A stretch of 7,920 bases of DNA from Flavobacteriales bacterium (GCA_024640205.1 JAHEFL010000060.1:1-7920), one strand, 5' to 3'; shown: positions 1 through 7,154, numbered from the stretch's first letter. Translations and numbers: made by a program. Notes: generated from the sequence alone by a model not told the origin.

Positions 1-2090
1 TTCACGAAGTGGGGCACAATTGGTTCTTCGGGATGGTGGGGAACAACGAAACCTATCGCGCATTCCTGGATGAAGGATTCACGCAGTTCCTCACTGCGTG
101 GGGCCTGGAGCGCATCGATGGTGATACACTCGTAGAGGAATTTGCGGAGAACCGTTATCAGAGGCGATTCCAAACACCACAATTGGCGAGGGAAAGTGAG
201 GTGTATGACGGATACCAACGGGAAGCCGTCCGGTACCACGTGCCACGGATCAATGTGCACAGTGATGAGTTCGGATATGAGAGCGGGCTGGGCTTCGGAT
301 ACGGCCACGTGTATTACAAGACCGCTGTGATGCTCTACAACCTGCAATACGTTCTGGGCGACTCCCTGTTCCGGTCCGCCATGCGCCATTATTTCGATCA
401 GTGGCACATGTGTCATCCGTATCCGGAGGACATGCGGCAGAGCTTCATCGACCACACGAAGGTGGACCTGAACTGGTTCTTCGACCAGTGGATCGAAACG
501 GACAAGCGGCTGGACTATGCGGTGAAGCGCGTGAAAGGTGTACACAAGGATGCTGGACAGACCATCATGCTTCGACGAAAAGGTGATATGCAGATGCCGA
601 TCGATCTGCAGGTGATCGCACGCAACGGCACTGTGCATGACTTCTATGTGCCGAACAATTGGTTCGTGAAGCGGACCGATGCGACCGTGCTGCCAAGATG
701 GATCGGTTATGACGACCTCGAGAGGGATTACGTCGCACACGTGGACATCCCGACCGGTATCGCATCCGTAACCATTGACACGACCGACAGGCTGGGCGAT
801 CACTACATGCTTAACGACCACATGATGGTACCGGTAAGTGTGAGCTTCGACCATCATGTCCGGCATCCTGCGGACCGCAGGGCCTATGAGGCTTTCGTTC
901 GCCCGGACCTTTGGTGGAACGGCTACGACGGCGCGAAGGTGGGTGTGCACCTGAACAGTTCCTACCTGCGGTACAAGCACAAGGTCCACTTCAGCACATG
1001 GCTCAATACCGGGATCGGGCAATACCTCCCTCCCACGAACCCCGCCTTACAACTGGATTCCATCCCGGGGAACACGGATACCGACTTCGACCCGATCAGC
1101 TTCAATATCCGGTATGAGAACGGTACTGAAAAGCTCTTGAAAGGTTCTTCCCTATTCGCCCATGCCCGTCTGTTGGACGGGCTTCAACGTTACGGAGCTG
1201 GTGCGCGATGGCAAATGCCGAACGGCCGCACCGAGATCAGTGGTGAACTCGTGTATTTCGTCCGGCAGGACAGCAGCGACCTCACGTACCTACTGTATCC
1301 GGAGCAGTGGGAACTGGGTCGGTTGAACGGTGCCGTGGATCTGGGAATCCGGCATCGGTATGACCATGCGCAGGGTACGGGGGATCTTCGCATTGATATG
1401 CGGAGCAGTGCGGTCGGTTCCTATTCGGGCTATGCCCAGGTGCGCTTCACGGCCATCAACACGACCAGGCTGGGACCCTTGCAGTTGCGCACTCGTGGGA
1501 TCGCCCAGTACGGATCCGGCAGGACACCCCGCGAGAGTGCACTGTACTTGGCAGGAGCGTCTCCAGAGGATATGATGGAGAATAAGTACACACGGTCGGT
1601 AGGTTTCGTCCCATATGATTGGCTCGGATACGGTGCTGAAGTGAACCATTTCCAACAAGGCGGCGGATTGGGTTTAAGAGGCTATGCCGGTTACGTGGCA
1701 CCGGAGGAACTTGAGGACGGCCAGGTGATCAACACGTACCGGGGCAACAGCGGTCTGGGTGCCAGCGGGGAACTGGACCTCGATGGCCTTATTCCCTGGC
1801 GTCCGGGAAAGCTGGCTCGTTACGTACACCTCGATGTGTACCTCTTCGGAGACGTGGGGATGATGGGCTACCGAGCGAACAACCTCAGTAATGGGACCTT
1901 GGAAATGGCCGCACCGCGCGCGGATGCAGGTGCAGGCGTCGCTTTCACCATCAAGCGATTCGGACCGTTGGTGGACATCCGACCTTTGACCATACGCTTC
2001 GATATGCCCGTGCTACTTACTGCATTGCCTGCCGCGGAACAGGATCATTTCGGGTTCCGTTATGTCGTAGGTGTGGGGCGAAGTTTCTGA
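1..2090 (+). CDS. M1-family zinc metallopeptidase fused to C-terminal outer-membrane beta-barrel (5' partial)
   Basis: The coding frame is open to the left edge; codons begin at base 3 and read HEVGH at 3-17. This is the HEXXH zinc motif of gluzincin peptidases. The third zinc ligand is the Glu of LDEGF (codon 72-74), giving HEXXH-X18-E as in family M1. The GTG at 9 lies inside HEXXH, so it is not a start; the N-terminal M1 region with its GAMEN-type motif lies off-window. A Tyr in GHVYYK (312-317) matches the catalytic-tyrosine position. Counting residues from base 9, the catalytic region runs to about 165 and a beta-sandwich covers about 170-270. The usual helical C-terminal domain is replaced by about 420 residues (275-693) of alternating polar/hydrophobic strands. 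These carry Gly-rich LRGY (1674-1685), similar to the VRGF/LRGF motif of Omp85-type barrels, and end in GVGRSF with the terminal Phe typical of outer membrane proteins. I infer an aminopeptidase-like enzyme tethered to the outer membrane, catalytic domain probably periplasmic. The M1 assignment is firm; the barrel is inferred from pattern. Confidence 0.88.
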   Translation, partial: HEVGHNWFFGMVGNNETYRAFLDEGFTQFLTAWGLERIDGDTLVEEFAENRYQRRFQTPQLARESEVYDGYQREAVRYHVPRINVHSDEFGYESGLGFGYGHVYYKTAVMLYNLQYVLGDSLFRSAMRHYFDQWHMCHPYPEDMRQSFIDHTKVDLNWFFDQWIETDKRLDYAVKRVKGVHKDAGQTIMLRRKGDMQMPIDLQVIARNGTVHDFYVPNNWFVKRTDATVLPRWIGYDDLERDYVAHVDIPTGIASVTIDTTDRLGDHYMLNDHMMVPVSVSFDHHVRHPADRRAYEAFVRPDLWWNGYDGAKVGVHLNSSYLRYKHKVHFSTWLNTGIGQYLPPTNPALQLDSIPGNTDTDFDPISFNIRYENGTEKLLKGSSLFAHARLLDGLQRYGAGARWQMPNGRTEISGELVYFVRQDSSDLTYLLYPEQWELGRLNGAVDLGIRHRYDHAQGTGDLRIDMRSSAVGSYSGYAQVRFTAINTTRLGPLQLRTRGIAQYGSGRTPRESALYLAGASPEDMMENKYTRSVGFVPYDWLGYGAEVNHFQQGGGLGLRGYAGYVAPEELEDGQVINTYRGNSGLGASGELDLDGLIPWRPGKLARYVHLDVYLFGDVGMMGYRANNLSNGTLEMAAPRADAGAGVAFTIKRFGPLVDIRPLTIRFDMPVLLTALPAAEQDHFGFRYVVGVGRSF

Positions 2091-2098
2091 TCACTGAC

Positions 2099-2512
2099 AT
2101 GCGGTCCCTCCTCTTTGCAGTTTCGATCACCGCAAGCAGCCTATCCATCGCACAAGGCATCACAGGCCGCTGGACCACTATTGATGACAACTCAGGAAAG
2201 CCGCGCAGCGTAGTGGAATTAACGGAAAGGAACGGACTGCTGCATGGTCGGATCGTGGACCTCTACGACAAGACCAAACTTGAAAAAGTATGCGACAAAT
2301 GCCCGGATGATCGACGGAGCGAACGGATACTGGGACTGGAGATCATCCGCGGAATGGTGCTTGACGGTAACACCTGGGAGGACGGCACCATCCTTGACCC
2401 CGAGACAGGTAAGATCTATGACTGCAAGTTGTGGATCGAGGACGGGCAACTAAAGGTCAGGGGCTATGTGGCCTTTTTCTTCCGTACGCAGACTTGGATC
2501 CGGATGCCGTAA
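2099..2512 (+). CDS. Secreted DUF2147 (lipocalin-like) protein
   Basis: This 137-residue protein starts at ATG 2099, only 8 bases after the preceding stop, so cotranscription with the M1/barrel gene is likely. Residues 1-18 form a short signal peptide (MRSLL, hydrophobic core, then SIA) with probable cleavage before QG. The mature part matches DUF2147: GRWTTIDD near the N-terminus, a strand ending in LHGRIVDLY, a CDKCPDD segment (65-71), then GLEIIRGM, ILDPETGKIYDC (98-109) and the C-terminal LKVRGYVAFFFRTQTWIR (118-135). The length is usual for the family. DUF2147 proteins are exported, small, mostly beta, and of unknown biochemical role; a ligand-binding lipocalin-like fold is often suggested. 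Location is probably the periplasm or the periplasmic face of the outer membrane. Cysteines 65, 68 and 109 could form a disulfide; this is inference. The family call is strong, the function unknown. Confidence 0.9.
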   Translation: MRSLLFAVSITASSLSIAQGITGRWTTIDDNSGKPRSVVELTERNGLLHGRIVDLYDKTKLEKVCDKCPDDRRSERILGLEIIRGMVLDGNTWEDGTILDPETGKIYDCKLWIEDGQLKVRGYVAFFFRTQTWIRMP

Positions 2513-2542
2513 GGAATCAAAGCCGATAACTTGGCGGTCCGC

Positions 2543-3235
2543 ATGCCTTCCATGATCCATGATGCACCTTCCTATCAGGGAGAACGACGCGACCTCCTTC
2601 GTCAGGTCAAGCGGGCTCGAAAGGTGCTCGACGTAGGCTGTAACCTCGGCGCAGTGGCCCGTGCATTGAAGCGCGAGCACAGCGGTGCCCAGGTGTGGGG
2701 GCTGGAGATCAATCCGGAAGCGCTTGCCAAGGCTCTCCCTGACCTGGAAAAAGGATGGTGCATCGACCTGGATGATCTGGAGCAACTTGAACTGGCCTTG
2801 GGGGACCTGCGTTTTGATCACATCATTGCCGGCGATGTCCTGGAACATACGGTCCGCTTCAAGGAGATCACCGGGATCCTTTACGATCATTTGGAACCGG
2901 GAGGGCGGATCATCATTTCGGTCCCCAACCACGGGCACTGGCATACCCTATGGGTTTTCCTCACCCGCAAATGGCAGCGGAACGAGCGCGGGATCTTCGA
3001 CAAGACCCATCGCACGATCATCATGCAGGGCAATCTGAAGGAATTCATGGAGAAATGTCCCAGTGCCGAGTTCAAGCTCCTGAAACGCAATTTCAGGTTC
3101 TTCGAAACGAACCGCTTCTGGAAGCTGAACATGCTCGTGACCTACGGTCTGTTCCCGCTGCTGTTGATACCCTACTTCAAGGACTTCGTGACGATGGGTT
3201 ACATCTTCTCCATCCGTAAGCCGGTCGATCCGTGA
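2543..3235 (+). CDS. Class I SAM-dependent methyltransferase of a surface-glycan cluster
   Basis: The protein has about 230 residues. Motif I is VLDVGCNLGAVARAL (about residues 28-42), followed by the acidic residue of GLEINPEA that binds the SAM ribose, the DHIIAGDVLEH segment (motif IV region, about 92-102) and LEPGGRIIISVPN (about 117-129). Downstream GIFDKTHRTI resembles the G-x-x-D-x-T-H element of UbiG/Methyltransf_11-like enzymes found in polysaccharide clusters. The C-terminal 30 residues are rich in hydrophobics (LVTYGLFPLLLIPYF) and may lie against the membrane. The start is uncertain: TTG 2531 and ATG 2552 are in the same frame; I chose ATG 2543 because it is a standard codon and keeps a short lead into the Rossmann fold. 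No clear Shine-Dalgarno decides this. The methyl acceptor is unknown; a sugar or a glycan-lipid intermediate is inferred from the neighbouring glycosyltransferase, whose start overlaps this stop. Confidence 0.88.
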   Translation: MPSMIHDAPSYQGERRDLLRQVKRARKVLDVGCNLGAVARALKREHSGAQVWGLEINPEALAKALPDLEKGWCIDLDDLEQLELALGDLRFDHIIAGDVLEHTVRFKEITGILYDHLEPGGRIIISVPNHGHWHTLWVFLTRKWQRNERGIFDKTHRTIIMQGNLKEFMEKCPSAEFKLLKRNFRFFETNRFWKLNMLVTYGLFPLLLIPYFKDFVTMGYIFSIRKPVDP

Positions 3236-4200
3236 CGACCGTATCCGTTGTGCTGGCCACCTACCAAGGTGAACGCTTTCTGGAGCTGCAATTGGACAGC
3301 ATTCTGGAAGGGACTCGGCCTCCTGACGAAGTGGTGATCGTGGATGATGCCTCGCGGGACGGGACCGTTCCCATATTGGACCGCTATTCGAACGGTCCGC
3401 TGGGCGATCGCATCAAGGTGATCCGTCGCCAGCAGAACCAGGGACCCTCGCTGAGCTTCGCGGAAGGGATAGGGCACACGAGCGGCGACCTGGTGTTCCT
3501 TGCCGACCAGGATGACCGATGGGCAACGGACAAGATCTGCAAAGTAGAGGCTGCCTTCCGTGACCAACCGGCAACGGTCATGGTGTACCACGATGGGACC
3601 ATTTGCGACACTGACCTTGCACCGGACGGACGGACCATCTTCAACACGCGCAAGCGCGCCGAACTTGAGCTGGGGTCCAAGCGGGATCCGATGGAACTAT
3701 GTGGGAACCCGGACGTGAAAGGATGCACCATGGCCCTGGAAGGGGATTTCGCACGGCGATTATTCAAGCGTACCGCTCCGGAATTCGCGAGTTACTGGGG
3801 TCATGATCATTGGGCAGCGCTTTTTGCATTGGCAACAGGAAATGTCATCGTGCTGCCTGAAGTATTGATCGAGCACCGCTTCCATGCGCGCAATACCTCC
3901 TCAGCCGTAGGCTTCGACCCGTTCTCCATGCGGCACTGGCTGCGCAATTTCCGCACTGCTCAAGCGCAACAGGCCGATCATTTTGTCCAACGCTATCGGA
4001 TCGCCTTGGAGCACATGACCAGTGAAGGGCCTATCAAGGATGCACTGAGCAAACACCTGGAGTTGGCCTCAATGCGTTATGAACTCCGCTCGAAGGGCCT
4101 GTTGGAACGCCTGGGATCCGTGGTCAGCTCCTATCGCAAAGGCATCTATCACGAGCACTACAACGGGATTCCTACCGCTTTGCGCGACCTATTCTCCTGA
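3232..4200 (+). CDS. Glycosyltransferase family 2 (rhamnosyltransferase-like)
   Basis: This 322-residue GT-A protein starts with VSVVLATYQGERFLELQLDSI, the usual GT2 opening. The nucleotide-sugar site shows VIVDDASRDGT (35-45), and the metal-binding DXD-type element is DQDD (92-95) in VFLADQDDRW. GHDHWAAL (190-197) supplies the probable catalytic-base Asp. EHRFHARNTSS (214-224) matches the H-x-x-N element of rhamnosyltransferase-like members active in O-antigen and capsule assembly. The region after about 230 is helical and may contact the membrane. GTG 3232 is chosen as start because the beta-strand begins immediately after it; it overlaps the methyltransferase stop as GTGA, which suggests translational coupling. 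The donor sugar cannot be read from sequence. It probably acts at the cytoplasmic face of the inner membrane on a lipid-linked acceptor. Its stop is 7 bases from the stop of the opposing flippase gene. Confidence 0.93.
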   Translation: MTTVSVVLATYQGERFLELQLDSILEGTRPPDEVVIVDDASRDGTVPILDRYSNGPLGDRIKVIRRQQNQGPSLSFAEGIGHTSGDLVFLADQDDRWATDKICKVEAAFRDQPATVMVYHDGTICDTDLAPDGRTIFNTRKRAELELGSKRDPMELCGNPDVKGCTMALEGDFARRLFKRTAPEFASYWGHDHWAALFALATGNVIVLPEVLIEHRFHARNTSSAVGFDPFSMRHWLRNFRTAQAQQADHFVQRYRIALEHMTSEGPIKDALSKHLELASMRYELRSKGLLERLGSVVSSYRKGIYHEHYNGIPTALRDLFS

Positions 4201-4207
4201 ACCATTC

Positions 4208-5698
4208 TCAGCGTTCGCGGATGCGCCGTACCAGGGATACGAATTCGTTCGCCACGCCCAGAACGTGAGCGGCGGGCCAGAATAGAAGCGCCAGTGCCGC
4301 ACTCCGAAGGACAACATCCAGCAGCGGTGTTCCAGTGAAAGGGATCCAAGGAAAGATCATAGCAAGGCCGGACAATAGCAGGATCACCTTGATCGTCCCC
4401 GTGCTGAAAGGCCACAGGCCAAAACGCCGGAACAAATACCCTGTCCGGAACAGGTTCAACATGACCATGGACAGCAGCGTGGCATACGCAGCACCCACAA
4501 TGCCCATGCTCCTGATCAGGAAAAAATTCGCCACTGCGTTGACAAGAAGCATCCCGAAACTGGACCAGGCATCCAGTCGGTATGAACGGGACATGGATAG
4601 CAGGCTCATACTCAAACCCATCATGCCGTTCAGCAAATAGGCCATACCGATGATCCATGCCACCTGCATGCCACCTGCATATTCGGAAGGAAGTATCGTG
4701 AACAGGTCATCCATGCTCATCCACATCAGCAGGAAAAGGAATCCACTGATCAAGGTCTGGACCAGGGAGGACCTGCTGTATAACTCCCCGAGTAGTGGCA
4801 TATCACGTCGTTTCCATGCATCGGCCACCATCGGCATGGCGGCTTGATGAAGAGCCCGCCCTGGTGCTGCGATGACGGAGCCGAAATAGAAGGCAACGGC
4901 ATAGTGCGCGACCTGGACCAGCGAGCTTTCTCCCAACAAGGCCGCTATCATCAACTGGTCCATGTTGCCGAGAACGATGCCGGCCACACTGGCGGAAAAG
5001 GTGAACGCGCTGTAGGTGATCATGCTGCGACGCAAGCGTCCGGGAAGCCACCGCTCCGAGAAGCCAGCTACGAAATTGCCTGTGCGGTACAGGTCCAGCA
5101 CCAATGCCAGCGAGCATATTAGGAAGATGGCGGTGTACAGGAGCATGAACGTGCCGAAGGGCATGGGTCTCCACATCTGTACCATGATGAGCACCATCTG
5201 AAGAACACGCAACAGGAATTCCCGGATGAAGATGGGCTGCACCGTGCGCCGCAAAGAGCGACTGTAGCTTCGGAGTAGTATGAAGAAGATCTCCCCGAAC
5301 ACGAGGGGAAGGATCAATAGTCCATAGCGACCATAGAGAACGTTGCGGTCACCGAACACCTCTGTAAGCCATGGATGCAATAGCCCGAGGATGAGAACAG
5401 CTGTCAGCCCCACGACGGTCCCGAAGACCAGGAGCATTCCCAGTAAGCCCCTGTGCTTCCTAACGGGGTCCCGGAAATAGGGAAAGAAGCGGATGACCGT
5501 GTTCTCTGCACCCAACTGCGCCACTTGTGCGGCTATGGTGACGATCGAGACCATCAGACGGGTGAGCCCGAACTGATCGCTCTCCAGCACCTTGGGATAC
5601 AGGAGCACCACGTTCACGAAGCCCAATCCGATGCCCACATAGGTGAGCACCGTGTTCATTGCTGCTTGTCGGGCCAATGCCCCGATGCGATGGATCAT
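4208..5698 (-). CDS. Polysaccharide/oligosaccharide flippase, Wzx/PST type (MVF superfamily)
   Basis: This 496-residue protein consists largely of hydrophobic segments; I count about 14 (roughly residues 14-34, 45-61, 84-107, 122-145, 158-175, 180-203, 225-247, 262-278, 308-326, 343-367, 380-396, 398-417, 434-453 and 460-481), the number usual for PST exporters. Characteristic pieces include the N-terminal TYVGIGLGFVNVVLLYPKVL with QFGLTRL, the LGNMDQLMIAALLGESS segment (243-259, the conserved D-x-L-x-I region at the start of the second half), and SMGIVGAAYATLLS (397-410). The start at ATG 5698 gives a short amphipathic lead (MIHRIGALARQAA) typical of the family. It lies 72 bases downstream of the GT4 gene on the same strand. 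The inferred role is moving an undecaprenyl-linked glycan from the cytoplasmic to the periplasmic face of the inner membrane. Substrate unknown. No Wzy-like polymerase is visible nearby. Confidence 0.92.
   Translation of the reverse strand: MIHRIGALARQAAMNTVLTYVGIGLGFVNVVLLYPKVLESDQFGLTRLMVSIVTIAAQVAQLGAENTVIRFFPYFRDPVRKHRGLLGMLLVFGTVVGLTAVLILGLLHPWLTEVFGDRNVLYGRYGLLILPLVFGEIFFILLRSYSRSLRRTVQPIFIREFLLRVLQMVLIMVQMWRPMPFGTFMLLYTAIFLICSLALVLDLYRTGNFVAGFSERWLPGRLRRSMITYSAFTFSASVAGIVLGNMDQLMIAALLGESSLVQVAHYAVAFYFGSVIAAPGRALHQAAMPMVADAWKRRDMPLLGELYSRSSLVQTLISGFLFLLMWMSMDDLFTILPSEYAGGMQVAWIIGMAYLLNGMMGLSMSLLSMSRSYRLDAWSSFGMLLVNAVANFFLIRSMGIVGAAYATLLSMVMLNLFRTGYLFRRFGLWPFSTGTIKVILLLSGLAMIFPWIPFTGTPLLDVVLRSAALALLFWPAAHVLGVANEFVSLVRRIRER
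4657..4680. repeat. 11-base tandem duplication inside the flippase gene
   Basis: ATGCCACCTGC occurs twice in a row (4657-4667 and 4668-4678), followed by AT. The unit is not a multiple of three, yet the flippase frame passes through it (residues EYAGGMQVAW) and looks family-like on both sides. It is therefore more likely chance, or an old event, than a recent disrupting duplication. Confidence 0.6.
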
Positions 5699-5770
5699 CG
5701 TGTGAAGGAGGCGGTCGACGCGAATGTAGCTGCCCTGTCCACGCTGGGCATTGGATCGATCGGGTAGTTC
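5699..5770. other. Spacer between GT4 and flippase genes
   Basis: These 72 noncoding bases separate two leftward genes. I see no match to the Bacteroidota promoter consensus (TAnnTTTG on the minus strand) and no hairpin followed by a T run. A weak 5-bp stem is possible at 5731-5750 (TGCCC/GGGCA). GGATCGATCG at 5753-5762 shares the 9-mer GGATCGATC with the spacer upstream of the GT4 gene. Read-through from the GT4 gene into the flippase gene is the simplest reading. Confidence 0.5.
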
Positions 5771-7051
5771 CTAACCCTTGGTCATTCGGTCCAATAGATC
5801 CGATAGCTGGGAAGTGAGTACACGACGATCGTACTGCTCCGGTATGGGCACGCTCTCCTGCCCGGAAGTGAACAGGGCTGCGACGGCCTGACTCATGGCA
5901 TCAGCATCATTCCTTGGGACTACCGTATGGGCCATGCCGAGGACGCGGGTGATGTCCGCATCCAACGGTGCTACGGCCAATATCGGACGTTGAACGGAGA
6001 GGTACTCAAAGACCTTGGCCGGAAGAAAGCCGCCCACATTGGGGGTATCGTTCACTGGAAGAAGAAGCACCCGCGCGCGTTGCATTTCGCGGACCGCCTC
6101 CGCATGTCCCACCTGACCGACCAGCTCCGTGTTGCCCATTATTCCAGCTTCCTCCAAGCTATTCCGAACCCCATGGTCCACGGGTCCTACGAGCCTGAGC
6201 ACGAACCGGTCGCGGAATACAGGATCGCCGCGCAACCGCTCACCGAGCGCATTCCAGAGTTCAGGCACATCCCGTGTGGGAGGAAGACTCCCCACATGGA
6301 CCAGGCTCCATCGCTCATCCAACTGGGCAGGAGGGTTCGGCAGGTCCGTCCGATCGTACCCGTTGGTGAGTACCACGGGGTCACGCGCACCCAGCGCTTT
6401 CAGGTCCTGAGCCCAGCGCCAACTCACGGTGGTCACTTGGTCCGCGTCCCTGAGTACCATGCCTTCAAGTGCCCTGTGCTTCGCATCGGCCCGCCGTCCA
6501 AGCTTCAGCTGATTGTAGAAATCAATGTTCGTCCACGGATCCCTGAAGTCCGCCAGCCAGGGGATCCCGGTCCTTTTCCTCAATGCATGCCCGATCAGAT
6601 GCAGGCTGTGCGGCGAGCCGGTAGAAACGATCACATCCACTGGGTGCTCCGCCAGGTATTTCTCCAAGCGGCGTATGCTGGGCCTTACCCACCATAAGCG
6701 TGCGTCGGGAACGAAGAAGTTGCTTCTGACCCAGAGGGCCAGATCCTCCCGCCAGCCTCCGCCACCTTCTTCCCGCAGAAATGCTGTGCGGATCCGGGCC
6801 TTCCTACCCTTGCCTGTAAAGCGCTTGTACCATCCATAGGGTTCCGTGATCGGTTCCTTGATCACTTCGACCGACGGTGATACTTCCTTCAACAGTTCGG
6901 GATCCTCCGCTTGCATCTCCGGATCCGAAGGGGTATAGACTACCGGCTGCCAGCCGAACTCGGGCAGGTACTTGCAGAACTTCAACCAGCGATAGACACC
7001 CACCCCGGCATTCGGCGGCCAGTAGTAGGCGATGATGAGCACCCTTTTCAT
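5771..7051 (-). CDS. GT4-like (GT-B fold) glycosyltransferase
   Basis: This 426-residue protein has a typical GT-B start, KRVLIIAYYWPPNAGVGVYRWLKFCKYL (2-29), with the Gly-rich acceptor loop. The N-terminal domain continues through VDVIVSTGSPHSLHLIG (138-154), IPWLADFRDPW (163-173) and ADQVTTVS (203-210), features common in Bacteroidota GT4-like enzymes. The C-terminal domain opens with LTNGYD (228-233) and WSLVHVGSL (248-256), and ends with the donor-site element GGFLPAKVFEYLSVQRPILAV (340-360). In the classical GT4 E-x7-E motif the first Glu is replaced here by Gly341 while Glu349 is kept, a variation seen in this subgroup as far as I recall. There is no membrane segment; a peripheral, cytoplasmic-face location is inferred. 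ATG 7051 is a clear start. It lies between the YfhO-like gene (103 bases upstream) and the flippase gene, so a glycan-assembly role is likely. Donor and acceptor are unknown. Confidence 0.9.
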   Translation of the reverse strand: MKRVLIIAYYWPPNAGVGVYRWLKFCKYLPEFGWQPVVYTPSDPEMQAEDPELLKEVSPSVEVIKEPITEPYGWYKRFTGKGRKARIRTAFLREEGGGGWREDLALWVRSNFFVPDARLWWVRPSIRRLEKYLAEHPVDVIVSTGSPHSLHLIGHALRKRTGIPWLADFRDPWTNIDFYNQLKLGRRADAKHRALEGMVLRDADQVTTVSWRWAQDLKALGARDPVVLTNGYDRTDLPNPPAQLDERWSLVHVGSLPPTRDVPELWNALGERLRGDPVFRDRFVLRLVGPVDHGVRNSLEEAGIMGNTELVGQVGHAEAVREMQRARVLLLPVNDTPNVGGFLPAKVFEYLSVQRPILAVAPLDADITRVLGMAHTVVPRNDADAMSQAVAALFTSGQESVPIPEQYDRRVLTSQLSDLLDRMTKG

Positions 7052-7059
7052 CGGTCCTG

Positions 7060-7089
7060 GGTCGATCGCTTTTCCGCCCGGTCGATCGC
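7060..7089. repeat. 10-base direct repeat GGTCGATCGC, 20-base period, in the GT4 leader
   Basis: GGTCGATCGC occurs at 7060-7069 and again at 7080-7089; each copy contains the palindrome CGATCG. The 20-base spacing is close to two helical turns. The nearer copy begins 9 bases upstream of the GT4 start codon. The arrangement would suit a protein-binding site, but 10-base copies of GATC-rich sequence can also arise by chance. The repeat is seen directly; any function is inference. Confidence 0.45.
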
Positions 7090-7103
7090 ACGTTCCATTT
7101 CAT

Positions 7104-7113
7104 GGATCGATCC
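7104..7113. repeat. Perfect 10-base palindrome GGATCGATCC
   Basis: GGATCGATCC is its own reverse complement. It lies in the 103-base spacer between the YfhO-like and GT4 genes, beside the two GGTCGATCGC copies. Nine of its bases (GGATCGATC) recur at 5753-5761 in the next spacer of the same leftward gene set. It could be an operator-like site, a methylation target, or chance. Confidence 0.35.
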
Positions 7114-7154
7114 GGTCATTCCGATGTTGCGCGCACATCCATGCATCTCCTGTT

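Noticed and set aside
9..11. GTG as start of the first gene
   Set aside because: It encodes the Val of the HEVGH zinc motif; the frame is open to the window edge and the M1 N-terminal domain must lie upstream.
1290..1658. 122-residue open frame on the minus strand within the barrel region
   Set aside because: It is antisense to a continuous barrel-coding frame and shows no recognisable domain.
2525..2532. TAACTTGG, one mismatch from the Bacteroidota -7 promoter element TAnnTTTG
   Set aside because: It overlaps the TTG start candidate, has no convincing upstream -33 element, and one-mismatch matches to such a short motif are common.
2450..2944. 164-residue open frame on the minus strand
   Set aside because: It is antisense to the DUF2147 end and the methyltransferase, both with clear motifs; the composition looks like a GC-rich shadow.
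5731..5750. Possible terminator hairpin TGCCC...GGGCA in the GT4-flippase spacer
   Set aside because: The stem is only 5 bp with a 10-base loop and no T run follows on the minus strand.
5927..6697. 256-residue open frame on the plus strand
   Set aside because: It lies wholly antisense to the well-supported GT4 gene, is rich in His, Pro and Arg as expected of a complementary-strand frame, and shows no family motif.
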